NCBI GenBank assembly: GCA_050293885.1
Contig: JBNKNO010000011.1
Coordinates: forward strand, 11,714 to 75,713
Direction: 5' to 3'
Origin: Nitrogeniibacter sp050293885
GTDB lineage: Bacteria; Pseudomonadota; Gammaproteobacteria; Burkholderiales; Rhodocyclaceae
DNA: 64,000 nucleotides
Under the pieces are notes generated by a model. The model did not search any database and was not told where the DNA came from. It worked only from the letters and a program-made list of their open reading frames with translations. The position numbers and the translations under genes are program-made. Shown in pieces: positions 50,400 to 58,959 of this stretch; position 1 is the stretch's first letter, and each line of letters starts with the position of its first letter.

Positions 50400-51185
50400 T
50401 TACTGCACTTTGGCCGCCGTGCGCTGTTCCTCGATGTGCTTCTCGAGACGCTGGCTCTGCAGGCGCTGCTTGATCTGCGGGGCGATCTTTTCAAACTCCG
50501 GCGCATCCAGCTTGCGCATGTCGTTGATGCGGATGATGTGATAGCCGAAGTTACTCTTGACGGGTTCTTCGCTCATTTCGCCTTTCTTGAGTTTGCTCAT
50601 CGCATCGGAGAACGCGGGTACGTACATGCCAGGGCTGCTCCAGCCCAGTTCGCCGCCTTTTTCCTTGGAGCCCGGATCGTCCGATTCGGCCTTGGCGACA
50701 TCTTCGAACTTGGCGCCACCCTTGATCTTGGCGATCAGGGCGCGGGCCTTGGCTTCGTCCTTGACCAGAATGTGGCTGACGTCGTATTCGGTGTCGCCCA
50801 GACGGTTCTTCATGTCGTCATAAGCCTTGCGCACGTCGGCGTCGGTGACCGGGTTGGTGCTGACGAAATCCTGCAGGTAGGCGCGCAGCACCACGGCCTG
50901 ACGGGCCAGTTCGATCTGGGTTTTGACCTCGGCCTTCTTGTCGATGCCCGCCTTTTTGGCTGCCTGGAAGAGAATTTCGCGGCGCACGAGTTCTTCGCGC
51001 ACGGCGTCGCGCAGTTCTTTCGAATCCGGTGCGCCCTTGGCGGTCTGTTCGGCCATCAGCGCATCGGCGTAGGCCTGCGGGATGGCTTTGCCGTTGACCG
51101 TGGCGACCGCGTCGGCGGCGATGGCGCCATGGACGGCGAGGCCGGCAATGAGGGCAGCAATCAGGTTTTTCGAAAACAGCTTCAT
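50400..51185 (-). CDS. Periplasmic parvulin-type peptidyl-prolyl isomerase
   Basis: 261 residues from ATG 51185 (MKLFSKNLIAAL). A signal peptide ends at GAIAA. A SurA-like N-terminal helical region (DAVATVNGKAIPQAYADALM) precedes the PPIC domain (about 130-225): VSHILVKDEAKARALI, FEDVAKAESDDPGSKEKGGEL, and FGYHIIRINDMR. Assists folding of secreted proteins. Last gene of a minus-strand operon starting at ispZ or further upstream. Confidence 0.93.
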   Translation of the reverse strand: MKLFSKNLIAALIAGLAVHGAIAADAVATVNGKAIPQAYADALMAEQTAKGAPDSKELRDAVREELVRREILFQAAKKAGIDKKAEVKTQIELARQAVVLRAYLQDFVSTNPVTDADVRKAYDDMKNRLGDTEYDVSHILVKDEAKARALIAKIKGGAKFEDVAKAESDDPGSKEKGGELGWSSPGMYVPAFSDAMSKLKKGEMSEEPVKSNFGYHIIRINDMRKLDAPEFEKIAPQIKQRLQSQRLEKHIEEQRTAAKVQ

Positions 51186-51204
51186 CAGGATTCCTTCTGG
51201 GTCA

Positions 51205-51474
51205 TCACAGTTCGTCGGTGGCATTTGCCCGGATGGCAAGTGCATGGATTGCGCCGGGTATCAGATCACCGAGCGCGGCGTAAATCAAGCGGTGTCTTGT
51301 CACCGTGTTTTTCCCGGCAAACGCGTCGGCCACGATATCGACACGATAGTGGCCGCCGCCGTCGCGCGCGCCGGCATGGCCGGCATGCAGCGCCGATTCG
51401 TCTTCGATGTGCAGCGACGCCGGCTTGAAGGCTTCGCGCAACAGGGTCTCGATGCGTTGAACGGTATCGCTCAC
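51205..51474 (-). CDS. BolA-family protein
   Basis: 89 residues. Short BolA fold: RIETLLREAFKPASLHIEDES, GGHYRVDIVADAFAGKNTVTRHRLIYAAL, with the conserved RHR motif and a C-terminal His (IHALAIRA). BolA proteins partner with monothiol glutaredoxins in iron-sulfur handling. Overlaps the YciI gene by ATGA. Confidence 0.93.
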   Translation of the reverse strand: MSDTVQRIETLLREAFKPASLHIEDESALHAGHAGARDGGGHYRVDIVADAFAGKNTVTRHRLIYAALGDLIPGAIHALAIRANATDEL

Positions 51475-51773
51475 GGCAGCGTTTTCTTGAACGGTTTGAC
51501 CGTGGTGCGGGCAAACACGCCTTCAGTCACATAGGGGTCGGCGGCCAGCCAGGCTTCGGCTTCGGCCAGGCTGGGGAACTCGGCGACCACCAGCGAGCCG
51601 GAGAAGCCGGCGGGGCCGGGGTCGGGCGAATCGATGGCGGGGCAGGGGCCGGCGATCAGCAGTCGCCCCTGGTCCTTGAGTGCGTTCAGGCGGGCCAGGT
51701 GCTCGGGCCGGGCGGCCATGCGTGCTTCGAGAGAGTCGGGGGCGTCTTCCCCGATCATGGCGTAGTACATCAT
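51471..51773 (-). CDS. YciI-family protein
   Basis: 100 residues. YciI fold: MYYAMIGEDAPDSLEARMAARPEHLARL, GRLLIAGPCPAIDSPDPG, LVVAEFPSLAEAEAWLAADPYV. The conserved His and Asp of the family (RPEHLARL, AADPY) are present. In its usual neighbourhood beside YciB. The reaction is unclear. Confidence 0.93.
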   Translation of the reverse strand: MMYYAMIGEDAPDSLEARMAARPEHLARLNALKDQGRLLIAGPCPAIDSPDPGPAGFSGSLVVAEFPSLAEAEAWLAADPYVTEGVFARTTVKPFKKTLP

Positions 51774-52379
51774 CTAAGTTTCTTCTTCCATGTGGCGCGA
51801 CAGGTAAAGCCCCTGCGCGACGACGAACGCCAGCATCAGGCCGGTGCCGCCGAAAAGTTTGAAGTTGACCCAGGATTCTTCGGAAAAGTTGAAGGCAACG
51901 TACAGGTTGAGCACGCCCATGAGGACGAAGAATAGCGCCCAGGCGGTATTCAGGTGCCCCCACACCGGGTCGGGCAAGCGCATTTGCACTTCGAGTACGG
52001 CGCGGATCAGATTTTTCCCCAGCAGCGCGGCAGAGCCCAGCAGCACGAGCGCAAACAGCCAATAGACTGCCGTCGGCTTCCATTTGATGAACACCGGGTC
52101 GTGAAACACGAGCGTGGCGCCGCCGAGCAGGGTGACGATGCACAGGGTCACCCACAACATGGTGTCGACCTTGCGATGCTTGAGCCACACCACCGCAATC
52201 TGGACAAAGGTGGCGAGGATGGTGACCGCCGTGGCAATCAGGATGGGCGCTTGTTTGGCCAGAATGTCGGCGCCCAGCAGCGCGGTGGCCAGTTCGGACG
52301 CCGCTGCCTCGTTCATGCCCGCAATTTTGTATGCGGCAAAGAACAGCAGCACGGGCATCAGATCGAAAAGAAATTTCAT
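51774..52379 (-). CDS. yciB: Inner membrane septation protein YciB/IspZ
   Basis: 201 residues, five membrane segments. Family motifs KFLFDLMPVLLFFAAYK, HDPVFIKWKPTAVYWLFA, and NFSEESWVNFKLFGGTGLM near the C terminus. Linked to cell-envelope synthesis and septation in enteric bacteria. Directly abuts the YciI gene. Confidence 0.95.
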   Translation of the reverse strand: MKFLFDLMPVLLFFAAYKIAGMNEAAASELATALLGADILAKQAPILIATAVTILATFVQIAVVWLKHRKVDTMLWVTLCIVTLLGGATLVFHDPVFIKWKPTAVYWLFALVLLGSAALLGKNLIRAVLEVQMRLPDPVWGHLNTAWALFFVLMGVLNLYVAFNFSEESWVNFKLFGGTGLMLAFVVAQGLYLSRHMEEET

Positions 52380-52388
52380 GGCGAGGGA

Positions 52389-52808
52389 TTATACGGATTT
52401 GCTGTTTTCAAGGTCGTGACCGGCGTCTTCGGCACGATTTCGCATGTGGTCCGCGGTGCCTTCCAGCGCTTCGATCAGCTTGTCGCGCAAATGTTCATCG
52501 TTCACGTGTTCTTCGAGCGCCATGCGCATGCACATCATCCACTGGTCGCGTTCACGGGTGCCGATCGGGAATGGAAGGTGCCGGGCGCGCAGGCGCGGAT
52601 GGCCGTAGCGCGCGATGTACAGCGAGGGGCCACCCAGCCAGCCGGACAGGAACATGAACAGCTTGTCGGCCGAGCCGGACAGATCCTCCGGATGCAGCTT
52701 GCGGATTTCCCAAGCCTCGGGCAGTTCGTCCATGAGGGCATAGAAGCGATCGACGAGCGCGCGCAGATTCGCTTCGCCGCCGATCATGTCATACACACTT
52801 TCGCTCAT
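52389..52808 (-). CDS. Group II truncated haemoglobin
   Basis: 139 residues from ATG 52808 (MSESVYDMIGGEANL). Group II features: F in RFYALM, LFMFLSGWLGG with the conserved Trp, and proximal His in HPRLRARHLPFPI. The tail (HVNDEHLRDKLIEALEGTADHM) fits. Binds O2 or NO. Eight bases after the persulfide dioxygenase gene and in the same operon; a sulfide/NO-related role is possible. Confidence 0.93.
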   Translation of the reverse strand: MSESVYDMIGGEANLRALVDRFYALMDELPEAWEIRKLHPEDLSGSADKLFMFLSGWLGGPSLYIARYGHPRLRARHLPFPIGTRERDQWMMCMRMALEEHVNDEHLRDKLIEALEGTADHMRNRAEDAGHDLENSKSV

Positions 52809-52815
52809 CGCCGGT

Positions 52816-53523
52816 TCAAACGCCCTGGATTTCGATGGTGCGGCCGCAGGCCTGGTTGGCGGGCAGGGCGTGCTCGATCTGGCGCGGTGGGGGCAGCTCG
52901 AGTGTGGCCATGATGTGGATGAACTCGTCGCGTGTCTTGCCGGCCAGGCGCGGATTGATGGCTTTTTGTTCGCCGATCGACGAGACGCGACGGCCGGCAT
53001 AGTCGTGTCCGGGATACACCAGCGTTTCGTCGGGCAGGGTGAACAGTCGGGTGGTGATGCTGTCGTACAGCGTCGCGGCGTCGCCGCCCTGAAAGTCGGT
53101 TCGTCCACAGCCGTTGATGAGCAGCGCATCGCCGGTAAACACGCGGTCACACCACCGATAGCTGACGCAGCCCGGTGTGTGGCCGGGGGTGGCGATGACG
53201 CGGATGACCTGGTCGCCGAAAACCAGGGTGGCGCCGTCGTCCACTTTTCGGTCCGCGCATTCCGCCCCGGCCAATTCGCTGGCGGCCGTGTGGCAACCGG
53301 TCAGCTCGCGCAGCGACGCGGCGGCGGTGACGTGGTCGGCATGAACATGGGTTTCCAGCGTCCAGCGCAACTGCAGCCCCAGTTCCTGAAGCAAGGTGAC
53401 ATAGCGGCCGGTGTGCTCGCGCACGGAGTCGATGAGGATCGCATCGGCAGTCAGTGGGTCGGCCAGCAGATAGGTGCAGGTCCCACTGTCCTCGTCGAAC
53501 AGCTGGCGAAAAATGATGCGCAT
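52816..53523 (-). CDS. ETHE1-like persulfide dioxygenase (MBL fold)
   Basis: 235 residues. Metallo-beta-lactamase fold with THVHADHVTAAASLRE, TPGHTPGCVSY, FTGDALLINGCGRTDFQGG and YPGHDYAGR. The GRTDFQ and HDYxGR motifs are diagnostic for ETHE1-type enzymes that oxidise glutathione persulfide to sulfite using one Fe(II). Co-directional with the globin gene. Confidence 0.9.
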   Translation of the reverse strand: MRIIFRQLFDEDSGTCTYLLADPLTADAILIDSVREHTGRYVTLLQELGLQLRWTLETHVHADHVTAAASLRELTGCHTAASELAGAECADRKVDDGATLVFGDQVIRVIATPGHTPGCVSYRWCDRVFTGDALLINGCGRTDFQGGDAATLYDSITTRLFTLPDETLVYPGHDYAGRRVSSIGEQKAINPRLAGKTRDEFIHIMATLELPPPRQIEHALPANQACGRTIEIQGV

Positions 53524-53661
53524 GAATGCGTCTCCTTGGGGCGTCGGCTGATTCTAACCCGGATAGTTCACCGGGTCAGGCGCGTGCTTGGCGGAAAATC
53601 GCATGTGTGCTTGATTGGCATGCCGGGGCCGTCAAATCGATCTGATGGCCGCGCTGCCTAC

Positions 53662-55011
53662 TCAGGCCGGCGTGGCTTTTGTCGCCGGCAAGGTGATGCT
53701 TGCGACCAGCCCGCCCTCGGGGTGGTTGGAGAGATCGAATCGGCCGGAATGCGCGCGTGCGAAGCGATCGACAATGGCAAGTCCGAGGCCCGCCCCCTGG
53801 GTGTTGCCGCGGGCTTCGTCGAGGCGCACGAAGGGGCGTTTGATATGTTCGAGTTCCGACTCGGGAATGCCCGGCCCCTCATCGCGCAGCTTGATCTGCC
53901 AGCCACGTTCGACCGGCACGGCTGTCAGCGTGAGCGTCTGTTTGCGGCCGCCGTAGCGCTCCGCATTGTCGATCAGATTGCGCAGCGCACGGCGCAATGG
54001 CAGGCTGCGCGCGAGTACCGTGGCCTCGGGGGGTATCTGCGTTTCGATGGCGAGACCACGCAGCCGGTCGGCCGAAACAATGTCGTCGATCAGGGGCGCG
54101 AGCGCGACCGCCTCGGCGGGAGAGTCGTCACCACGACCATAGTCGACAAACTGGCCGATCACGCGGTCCATCTCCTCGATGTCGCTGACCATGGCGAGCA
54201 CCTCATCATGAGGCGCGCCGCTCATCTCGACACCGAGCCGCAGGCGCGCCAGCGGTGTGCGCAAGTCGTGGGAGACGCCGGCCAGAATGACGGCCCGGTC
54301 GTTCTCGAGTTGTGCCAGGTCGCCGGCCATCTGGTTGAAGGCGGTGGCCACTTCGGCGATCTCTCCCGGCTCGTCTTCCGGTAGCTTCGCGGGGTGCTTG
54401 CCCTGGCCGATCAGCCGCGCGGCATCGGCGATACGCCGCAACGGGCGGCCGATACGAAACACGATCAGATAGGCGCCGACCAGCGCAAAGGCCATGATCG
54501 CCACGCCCCAACCCAGCCATTCGAGCGGCTGCGGACGCTGGATGCGTTCGGCGGGCAACATCACCCAGTATTCGTCCTGATCCGTCGGATCGAGCCGGAA
54601 ACTCACCCAGAAGCCTTCGAGCTCTTCCCAACTACCGGCGAAGCGCGTTTGCGGCCCGAGCAGGCGACGCACATCGCTGGTCAACAATTGCATTGCACGG
54701 GTTTGCGGCAGGGGCGTGGTGCGGTCGCTGGGCTCGGCGGGATAGACGCGAATCCCCTCCATGGCGGTCAGGTCGATCAGCAGTTCGAGCCGGCGATCCG
54801 CATCCGCGTTGATGAGTGCCGTGCGCGTGAGGTTGACGACGCTGGTGACGGTTTGGGCGAGATCCTCGGCGCGCGGCCCCTGCTCGAAATGGCGAACGAT
54901 TTGCGACCAGGCGGCAAAGGCCAGGATCAGCATCGTTGCCAGCAGCGCAAAGGTTTGCCACAGCAAGGTGCGGGGCAACAGTGTGGGTGGCCCTTTGGGC
55001 GGTGAGCTCAT
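53662..55011 (-). CDS. envZ: EnvZ-type sensor histidine kinase
   Basis: 449 residues. Membrane helices at about 15-35 and 165-185 flank a periplasmic domain of about 130 residues. HAMP, then the H-box AGVSHDLRTPLARLRLGVEM with the phospho-acceptor His, N-box LRRALRNLIDNAERYGG, G-boxes DEGPGIPESEL and GAGLGLAIVDRF. Partner of the OmpR protein encoded 91 bp upstream. Signals envelope or osmotic state. Confidence 0.93.
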   Translation of the reverse strand: MSSPPKGPPTLLPRTLLWQTFALLATMLILAFAAWSQIVRHFEQGPRAEDLAQTVTSVVNLTRTALINADADRRLELLIDLTAMEGIRVYPAEPSDRTTPLPQTRAMQLLTSDVRRLLGPQTRFAGSWEELEGFWVSFRLDPTDQDEYWVMLPAERIQRPQPLEWLGWGVAIMAFALVGAYLIVFRIGRPLRRIADAARLIGQGKHPAKLPEDEPGEIAEVATAFNQMAGDLAQLENDRAVILAGVSHDLRTPLARLRLGVEMSGAPHDEVLAMVSDIEEMDRVIGQFVDYGRGDDSPAEAVALAPLIDDIVSADRLRGLAIETQIPPEATVLARSLPLRRALRNLIDNAERYGGRKQTLTLTAVPVERGWQIKLRDEGPGIPESELEHIKRPFVRLDEARGNTQGAGLGLAIVDRFARAHSGRFDLSNHPEGGLVASITLPATKATPA

Positions 55012-55102
55012 GGCGTGGGCTTGCGTGGGCGGGGAGGGCTGGCAGCGATGGACAAAATCAGCCGGGCGGCGGCGATGGCCGCCCGGCCAAAAAGATCAGC
55101 GA

Positions 55103-55843
55103 TCAGTTGGCCTTGCTGCCGTCAGGCACGAACACATAGCCGAAACCCCACACCGTCTGGATGTGGCGCGGCTTGCTCGGATCCTCTTCGACCAACTTGC
55201 GCAGACGCGAAATCTGCACGTCGATGGCGCGGTCGAACACGCCGTACTCGCGGCCACGCGCCAATTCCATCAGCTTGTCGCGTGACAGCGGCTGGCGCGG
55301 GTGTTGTACCAGCACCTTGAGCAGGGAAAACTCACCCGTGGTCAGGGTGACTTCCTCGTCGTCGCGCATCAGGGTGCGGTTGCCCAGATTGAGCGTGATC
55401 GGGCCGAAGCTGACCACTTCGTCGTCCATGGTCGGCGCGCCCGGCAGCTGTTGCGGCTGACGGCGCATCACGGCCTGGATGCGGGCGACCAGTTCGCGCG
55501 GGTTGAAGGGCTTGGGCAGATAGTCGTCTGCGCCCATCTCCAGACCGACGATGCGGTCGACGTCGTCACCTTTCGCCGTGAGCATGATGATCGGGGTGGC
55601 ATCTTCAGCCGCGCGCAGGCGGCGGCAAATGGCCAGGCCGTCTTCGCCGGGCAGCATCAGGTCGAGCACGATGAGGTCGTAGTGTTCCCGGTGCAATGCA
55701 CGGTCCATGGCGGTGCTGTCCGTGACCGCCTTGACCGAGTAGCCTTGTTCGGAAAGATAACGCGAGAGCAGGTCTCGCAAACGTGCGTCATCGTCTACAA
55801 CAAGGACGCGATAGCGGGTCTTTGTACTTGTCAGTGTATTCAT
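55103..55843 (-). CDS. ompR: OmpR response regulator
   Basis: 246 residues from ATG 55843 (MNTLTSTKTRYRVLVVDDD). Receiver with phospho-acceptor Asp in IVLDLMLPGEDGL and Lys in DDYLPKPFNPRELVAR. Winged-helix C terminus: TTGEFSLLKVLVQHPRQPLSRDKLM and a tail VWGFGYVFVPDGSKA that is nearly identical to enteric OmpR. Divergent from a small secreted-protein gene; a tandem GTAA-type site lies in between. Confidence 0.95.
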   Translation of the reverse strand: MNTLTSTKTRYRVLVVDDDARLRDLLSRYLSEQGYSVKAVTDSTAMDRALHREHYDLIVLDLMLPGEDGLAICRRLRAAEDATPIIMLTAKGDDVDRIVGLEMGADDYLPKPFNPRELVARIQAVMRRQPQQLPGAPTMDDEVVSFGPITLNLGNRTLMRDDEEVTLTTGEFSLLKVLVQHPRQPLSRDKLMELARGREYGVFDRAIDVQISRLRKLVEEDPSKPRHIQTVWGFGYVFVPDGSKAN

Positions 55844-55909
55844 GGGCTGCATCGTATCCACAGGCAGGCGGGCGCGCCAGCATCCAGCGCAACGGCGAGA
55901 TAATTATGC

Positions 55910-55924
55910 GTAACCGTACGTAAG
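55910..55924. promoter_or_regulatory. Tandem OmpR/CpxR-like half-sites
   Basis: GTAACCGTACGTAAG is a direct repeat GTAA(C)-N5-GTAA(G), similar to CpxR-type boxes. It lies in the 194-bp region between ompR and the divergent small-protein gene. Binding by the adjacent OmpR is a guess. Confidence 0.3.
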
Positions 55925-56037
55925 TTCACGCTTTGGGGAAACAAAGGCTTACACCCTGCTTGGCGCTTGGCTAGAATCCAAGTATGTATCATCCAGGTGC
56001 CAAAGTGCTATCCACTCATTTGCAACTGAAGCCGTTC

Positions 56038-56334
56038 ATGACCATGACCCGATCCTGTTCCATGCCGCGTCTCACGCTCGCTGCCCTTGGTGCCGCGATG
56101 ATGGTGGTGTGTTCAATGGCTGCTGCGCAGTCGGTTGATCGGGTGCAAATGCAGGATCAGGATCGCATGCGTCGCGCCGATGTGCGTGCCTCGGTGAGCA
56201 CCTTTGCACATATCGATAGCGAAAGCATTGGTGAGCGCCGCTCGCTGAGCGAAGAAGAGCGGCTCGAGATGCGCCGCCAGATCGACGAAGCCATCCGCAA
56301 GGCCTACGGTCGTCAGCACAAGGTCCACGACTGA
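56038..56334 (+). CDS. Small secreted protein of unknown function
   Basis: 98 residues from ATG 56038 (MTMTRSCSMPRLTLA); a longer start at 55984 is possible. A signal peptide ends at MAAAQ. The mature part is short, charged and helical, ending with SLSEEERLEMRRQIDEAIRK, which loosely recalls the helical periplasmic CpxP/Spy style but is too short to assign. Divergent from ompR, so possibly under its control. Confidence 0.6.
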   Translation: MTMTRSCSMPRLTLAALGAAMMVVCSMAAAQSVDRVQMQDQDRMRRADVRASVSTFAHIDSESIGERRSLSEEERLEMRRQIDEAIRKAYGRQHKVHD

Positions 56335-56370
56335 CCGGATCACCCCGTCGGCGGGTACAATCCCGTCTCG

Positions 56371-57054
56371 ATGAAACTCCTTGGTATTGAATCCTCCTGC
56401 GAGGTCGTCACCGTTGCGCTCTGCGATGGTAATCGACGCGAAGCGCGTGTCGTCGGTGGTGGCGCGACACCGTCCGAAACCCTCATCCCCGTCATTTTCG
56501 AGTTACTGACCGAAGCCGGACTCGAGCTGTCCCGGCTCGACGCGTTGGTGCTCGGTGTCGGGCCGGGTGCGTTCACCGGCTTGCGGCTTGGCTGCAGCGT
56601 GGCGCAGGGGCTGGCCTTGTCGGCCGATCTGGGCATCCTGCCGGTGTGTTCACTCGACGCTATCGCGCTCGCGCAGGCGCACCCCCGGGTGCTGGTGGCG
56701 ACCGATGCACGCATGGGCGAGACCTACCACGCGTGTTACGAACGCCGGGGTGACGACGTGCATCCGCTGACGCCGGTGGCGTGCTTGCCGCCAGAACAGG
56801 TGCAGCTGCCGGCGGGGCAATGGTGGGGGGCGGGTTCCGCGTTTCGTGCCTACGGCGATCGCCTGCTGGTCGGCCATCCCGACCTGGCCGGCCGTGTGGG
56901 CGATGTCGTGCCGCGGGCGGATGCACTGCTTCGTCTTGCGCAAGTGCGCGGGCTGGCTGGCGCGCTGGATGCCGCGCAGGTTGCACCGCTGTACGTGCGT
57001 GACAAGGTGGCGCTCACCACGGCCGAGCGCCTGGCCCGCGGAGGCAAGGCATGA
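56371..57054 (+). CDS. tsaB: tRNA t6A37 biosynthesis protein TsaB
   Basis: 227 residues, family length. Actin-like fold with LGIESSCEVVTVALCD, LVLGVGPGAFTGLRLGCSVAQGLAL (TsaB signature), and VATDARMGETYHACY. Scaffold for TsaD and TsaE in making threonylcarbamoyl-adenosine on tRNA. Overlaps rimI by ATGA. Confidence 0.95.
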   Translation: MKLLGIESSCEVVTVALCDGNRREARVVGGGATPSETLIPVIFELLTEAGLELSRLDALVLGVGPGAFTGLRLGCSVAQGLALSADLGILPVCSLDAIALAQAHPRVLVATDARMGETYHACYERRGDDVHPLTPVACLPPEQVQLPAGQWWGAGSAFRAYGDRLLVGHPDLAGRVGDVVPRADALLRLAQVRGLAGALDAAQVAPLYVRDKVALTTAERLARGGKA

Positions 57055-57509
57055 ACGCCGTCGCGTCGTCTTGCACGCTTCGGCCCATGGGCAGCGAGGA
57101 CGTCGCCTGGGTCATGCTCCACGAGCCCCAGCTCTATCGGTACCCGTGGTCGGCGGGTAATTTCACCGATTCACTCTCGGCCGGCTATCTGTGTCGCGTC
57201 ATGCTGTGCGGCGACGAACCGGTCGGCTACGCTGTCATGATGCTGATCCTCGATGAAGCGCACCTGCTCAACATCAGTATCGTCGCGTCGGCCCAGCGGC
57301 AGGGGAAGGGGCGGGCCTTGCTCGCGATGATGTGCGACGAGGCGCGCGCGCTTGGCGCGACGCAGTGTTTTCTCGAAGTCCGTCCGTCGAATACGCCGGC
57401 GTTGGCGCTCTACGAGCAATACGGTTTTGCGCGCATTGCACGCCGACGTGGCTACTATCCGGCGCCGGATGGGCGCGAAGATGCCATCGTGATGCGAGTT
57501 GATCTATGA
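57051..57509 (+). CDS. rimI: Ribosomal protein S18-alanine N-acetyltransferase RimI
   Basis: 152 residues. GNAT fold with the acetyl-CoA loop ASAQRQGKGRALLAMM and C-terminal NTPALALYEQYGFARIARRRGYYP, both typical of RimI. Standard tsaB-rimI order; overlaps the uracil-DNA glycosylase gene by ATGA. Confidence 0.94.
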   Translation: MNAVASSCTLRPMGSEDVAWVMLHEPQLYRYPWSAGNFTDSLSAGYLCRVMLCGDEPVGYAVMMLILDEAHLLNISIVASAQRQGKGRALLAMMCDEARALGATQCFLEVRPSNTPALALYEQYGFARIARRRGYYPAPDGREDAIVMRVDL

Positions 57510-58363
57510 CGGCCCGTCGTGACGCCATTTTGCGCGAGATGGGTTTGGGGCCGATCTGGCGACTGCGTGGTTCGGAACAGGCGGCCGCGGCGGATGTGCC
57601 GGTGTCCGTCGACCCCGTGCCCGTTGTCGAGGCGACGCCCGTTGTCGAAACCACGCCCACGCCCACGCCGGCGTCAATGCCGGCGGGTGGCCGTCAGTCG
57701 CGCCCGAACCCGATGCCTGCGGCGCAGCCCGACACGCCGCCCAAACCGGTGGCCAGAGCGCCGGGCGCGGCGGTCGACATGTCAGACGTGGCCGGACTGG
57801 ATTGGGAAGCACTGACCGAGCGCATTCTCGCCTGCAAGGCCTGCGCCTTGTGCGAGCAACGCACCCAGGCGGTGCCCGGCGTTGGTGATCGGCAGGCGGA
57901 CTGGCTGTTCGTGGGCGAAGGCCCGGGGGCGGAGGAAGACGCGCGCGGCGAGCCCTTCGTGGGCAAGGCCGGCAAGCTGCTCGATGCCATGATGGCGGCC
58001 GTCGGCATCCAGCGTGGCGAGGGCGTGTATATCGCCAATACGGTCAAGTGTCGTCCGCCACTCAATCGCACCCCCGAGCTCTCGGAGCTCGCGGCCTGCT
58101 TTCCCTATCTGGCCCGCCAGATCGAACTGATCCGCCCCAAGCTGATCGTTGCCCTCGGCCGGCCGGCCGCACAGAGTTTGTTAAATACCGATATTCGCAT
58201 TGCGTCGGCGCGGGGCAAGTGTTTTGATTACGACGGCATTCCGGTCGTGGTGACTTATCACCCGGCCTATCTCTTGCGAAACCCCATGGACAAGGCCAAG
58301 GCATGGGAAGACCTGTGTTTTGCGCGTCAGCAGATGGCGCGCCTGGCCAATGGAGACTCCTGA
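57506..58363 (+). CDS. Family 4 uracil-DNA glycosylase
   Basis: 285 residues. A 90-residue N-terminal extension is low in complexity and rich in Pro, Val and Thr. The catalytic part has iron-sulfur cysteines (CKACALCEQR, then TVKCRPP and AACFPYLA), the active-site motif GEGPGAEEDARGEPFVGKAGKLLD and C-terminal TYHPAYLLRNP. Removes uracil from DNA. Ends overlapping the lemA start. Confidence 0.93.
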   Translation: MTARRDAILREMGLGPIWRLRGSEQAAAADVPVSVDPVPVVEATPVVETTPTPTPASMPAGGRQSRPNPMPAAQPDTPPKPVARAPGAAVDMSDVAGLDWEALTERILACKACALCEQRTQAVPGVGDRQADWLFVGEGPGAEEDARGEPFVGKAGKLLDAMMAAVGIQRGEGVYIANTVKCRPPLNRTPELSELAACFPYLARQIELIRPKLIVALGRPAAQSLLNTDIRIASARGKCFDYDGIPVVVTYHPAYLLRNPMDKAKAWEDLCFARQQMARLANGDS

Positions 58364-58959
58364 TGAAAGCAATCCGCCTGTTCGCCATCCTCATGGTCGC
58401 TGCGTTGTTGTCCGGTTGCGGCTATAACCAGATCCAGATCAACGACGAGAAGGTGACGGCCGCGTGGGCCGAGGTACTCAACCAGTACAAACGGCGGGCC
58501 GATCTGGTGCCGAACCTCGTCAATGTGGTCAAGGGCTACGCCGACCACGAAAAGGAAGTGCTCACCCAGGTTACCCAGGCGCGCGCCAACGCCTCGGGCA
58601 TTCAGGTGACGCCCGAACTGCTCAACGATCCGGCCGCGATGGCCAAGTTCCAGCAGGCGCAGGCCAATCTCAGCGGCGCGCTGTCGCGCTTGCTGGTCAC
58701 CGTCGAGCGCTACCCGGACCTGAAGGCCGATGCCAACTTCCGCGATTTGCAGGCACAGCTCGAAGGCACCGAGAACCGCATTACCGTGGCACGCAACCGC
58801 TTCATCGCCGCGGTGCAGGAATACAACGTGTCGGTGCGCACCTTCCCGAACAACCTCACCGCCATGGTGTTCGGTTTCGAGAAGAAGGCGAGCTTTACAG
58901 TGGAAAACGAGGCGACCATCAGTCAGCCGCCGGCGGTCGATTTCGGTAAATCGAAGTAA
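58363..58959 (+). CDS. LemA-family lipoprotein
   Basis: 198 residues from ATG 58363, overlapping the upstream stop. Lipobox LSGC (C21). LemA pattern: EKVTAAWAEVLNQYKRRADLVPNLVNVVKGYADHEKEVL, then ENRITVARNRFIAAVQEYNVSVRTFP. Long helical protein at the cell envelope. First of a three-gene unit with two TPM-domain genes. Confidence 0.93.
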   Translation: MKAIRLFAILMVAALLSGCGYNQIQINDEKVTAAWAEVLNQYKRRADLVPNLVNVVKGYADHEKEVLTQVTQARANASGIQVTPELLNDPAAMAKFQQAQANLSGALSRLLVTVERYPDLKADANFRDLQAQLEGTENRITVARNRFIAAVQEYNVSVRTFPNNLTAMVFGFEKKASFTVENEATISQPPAVDFGKSK

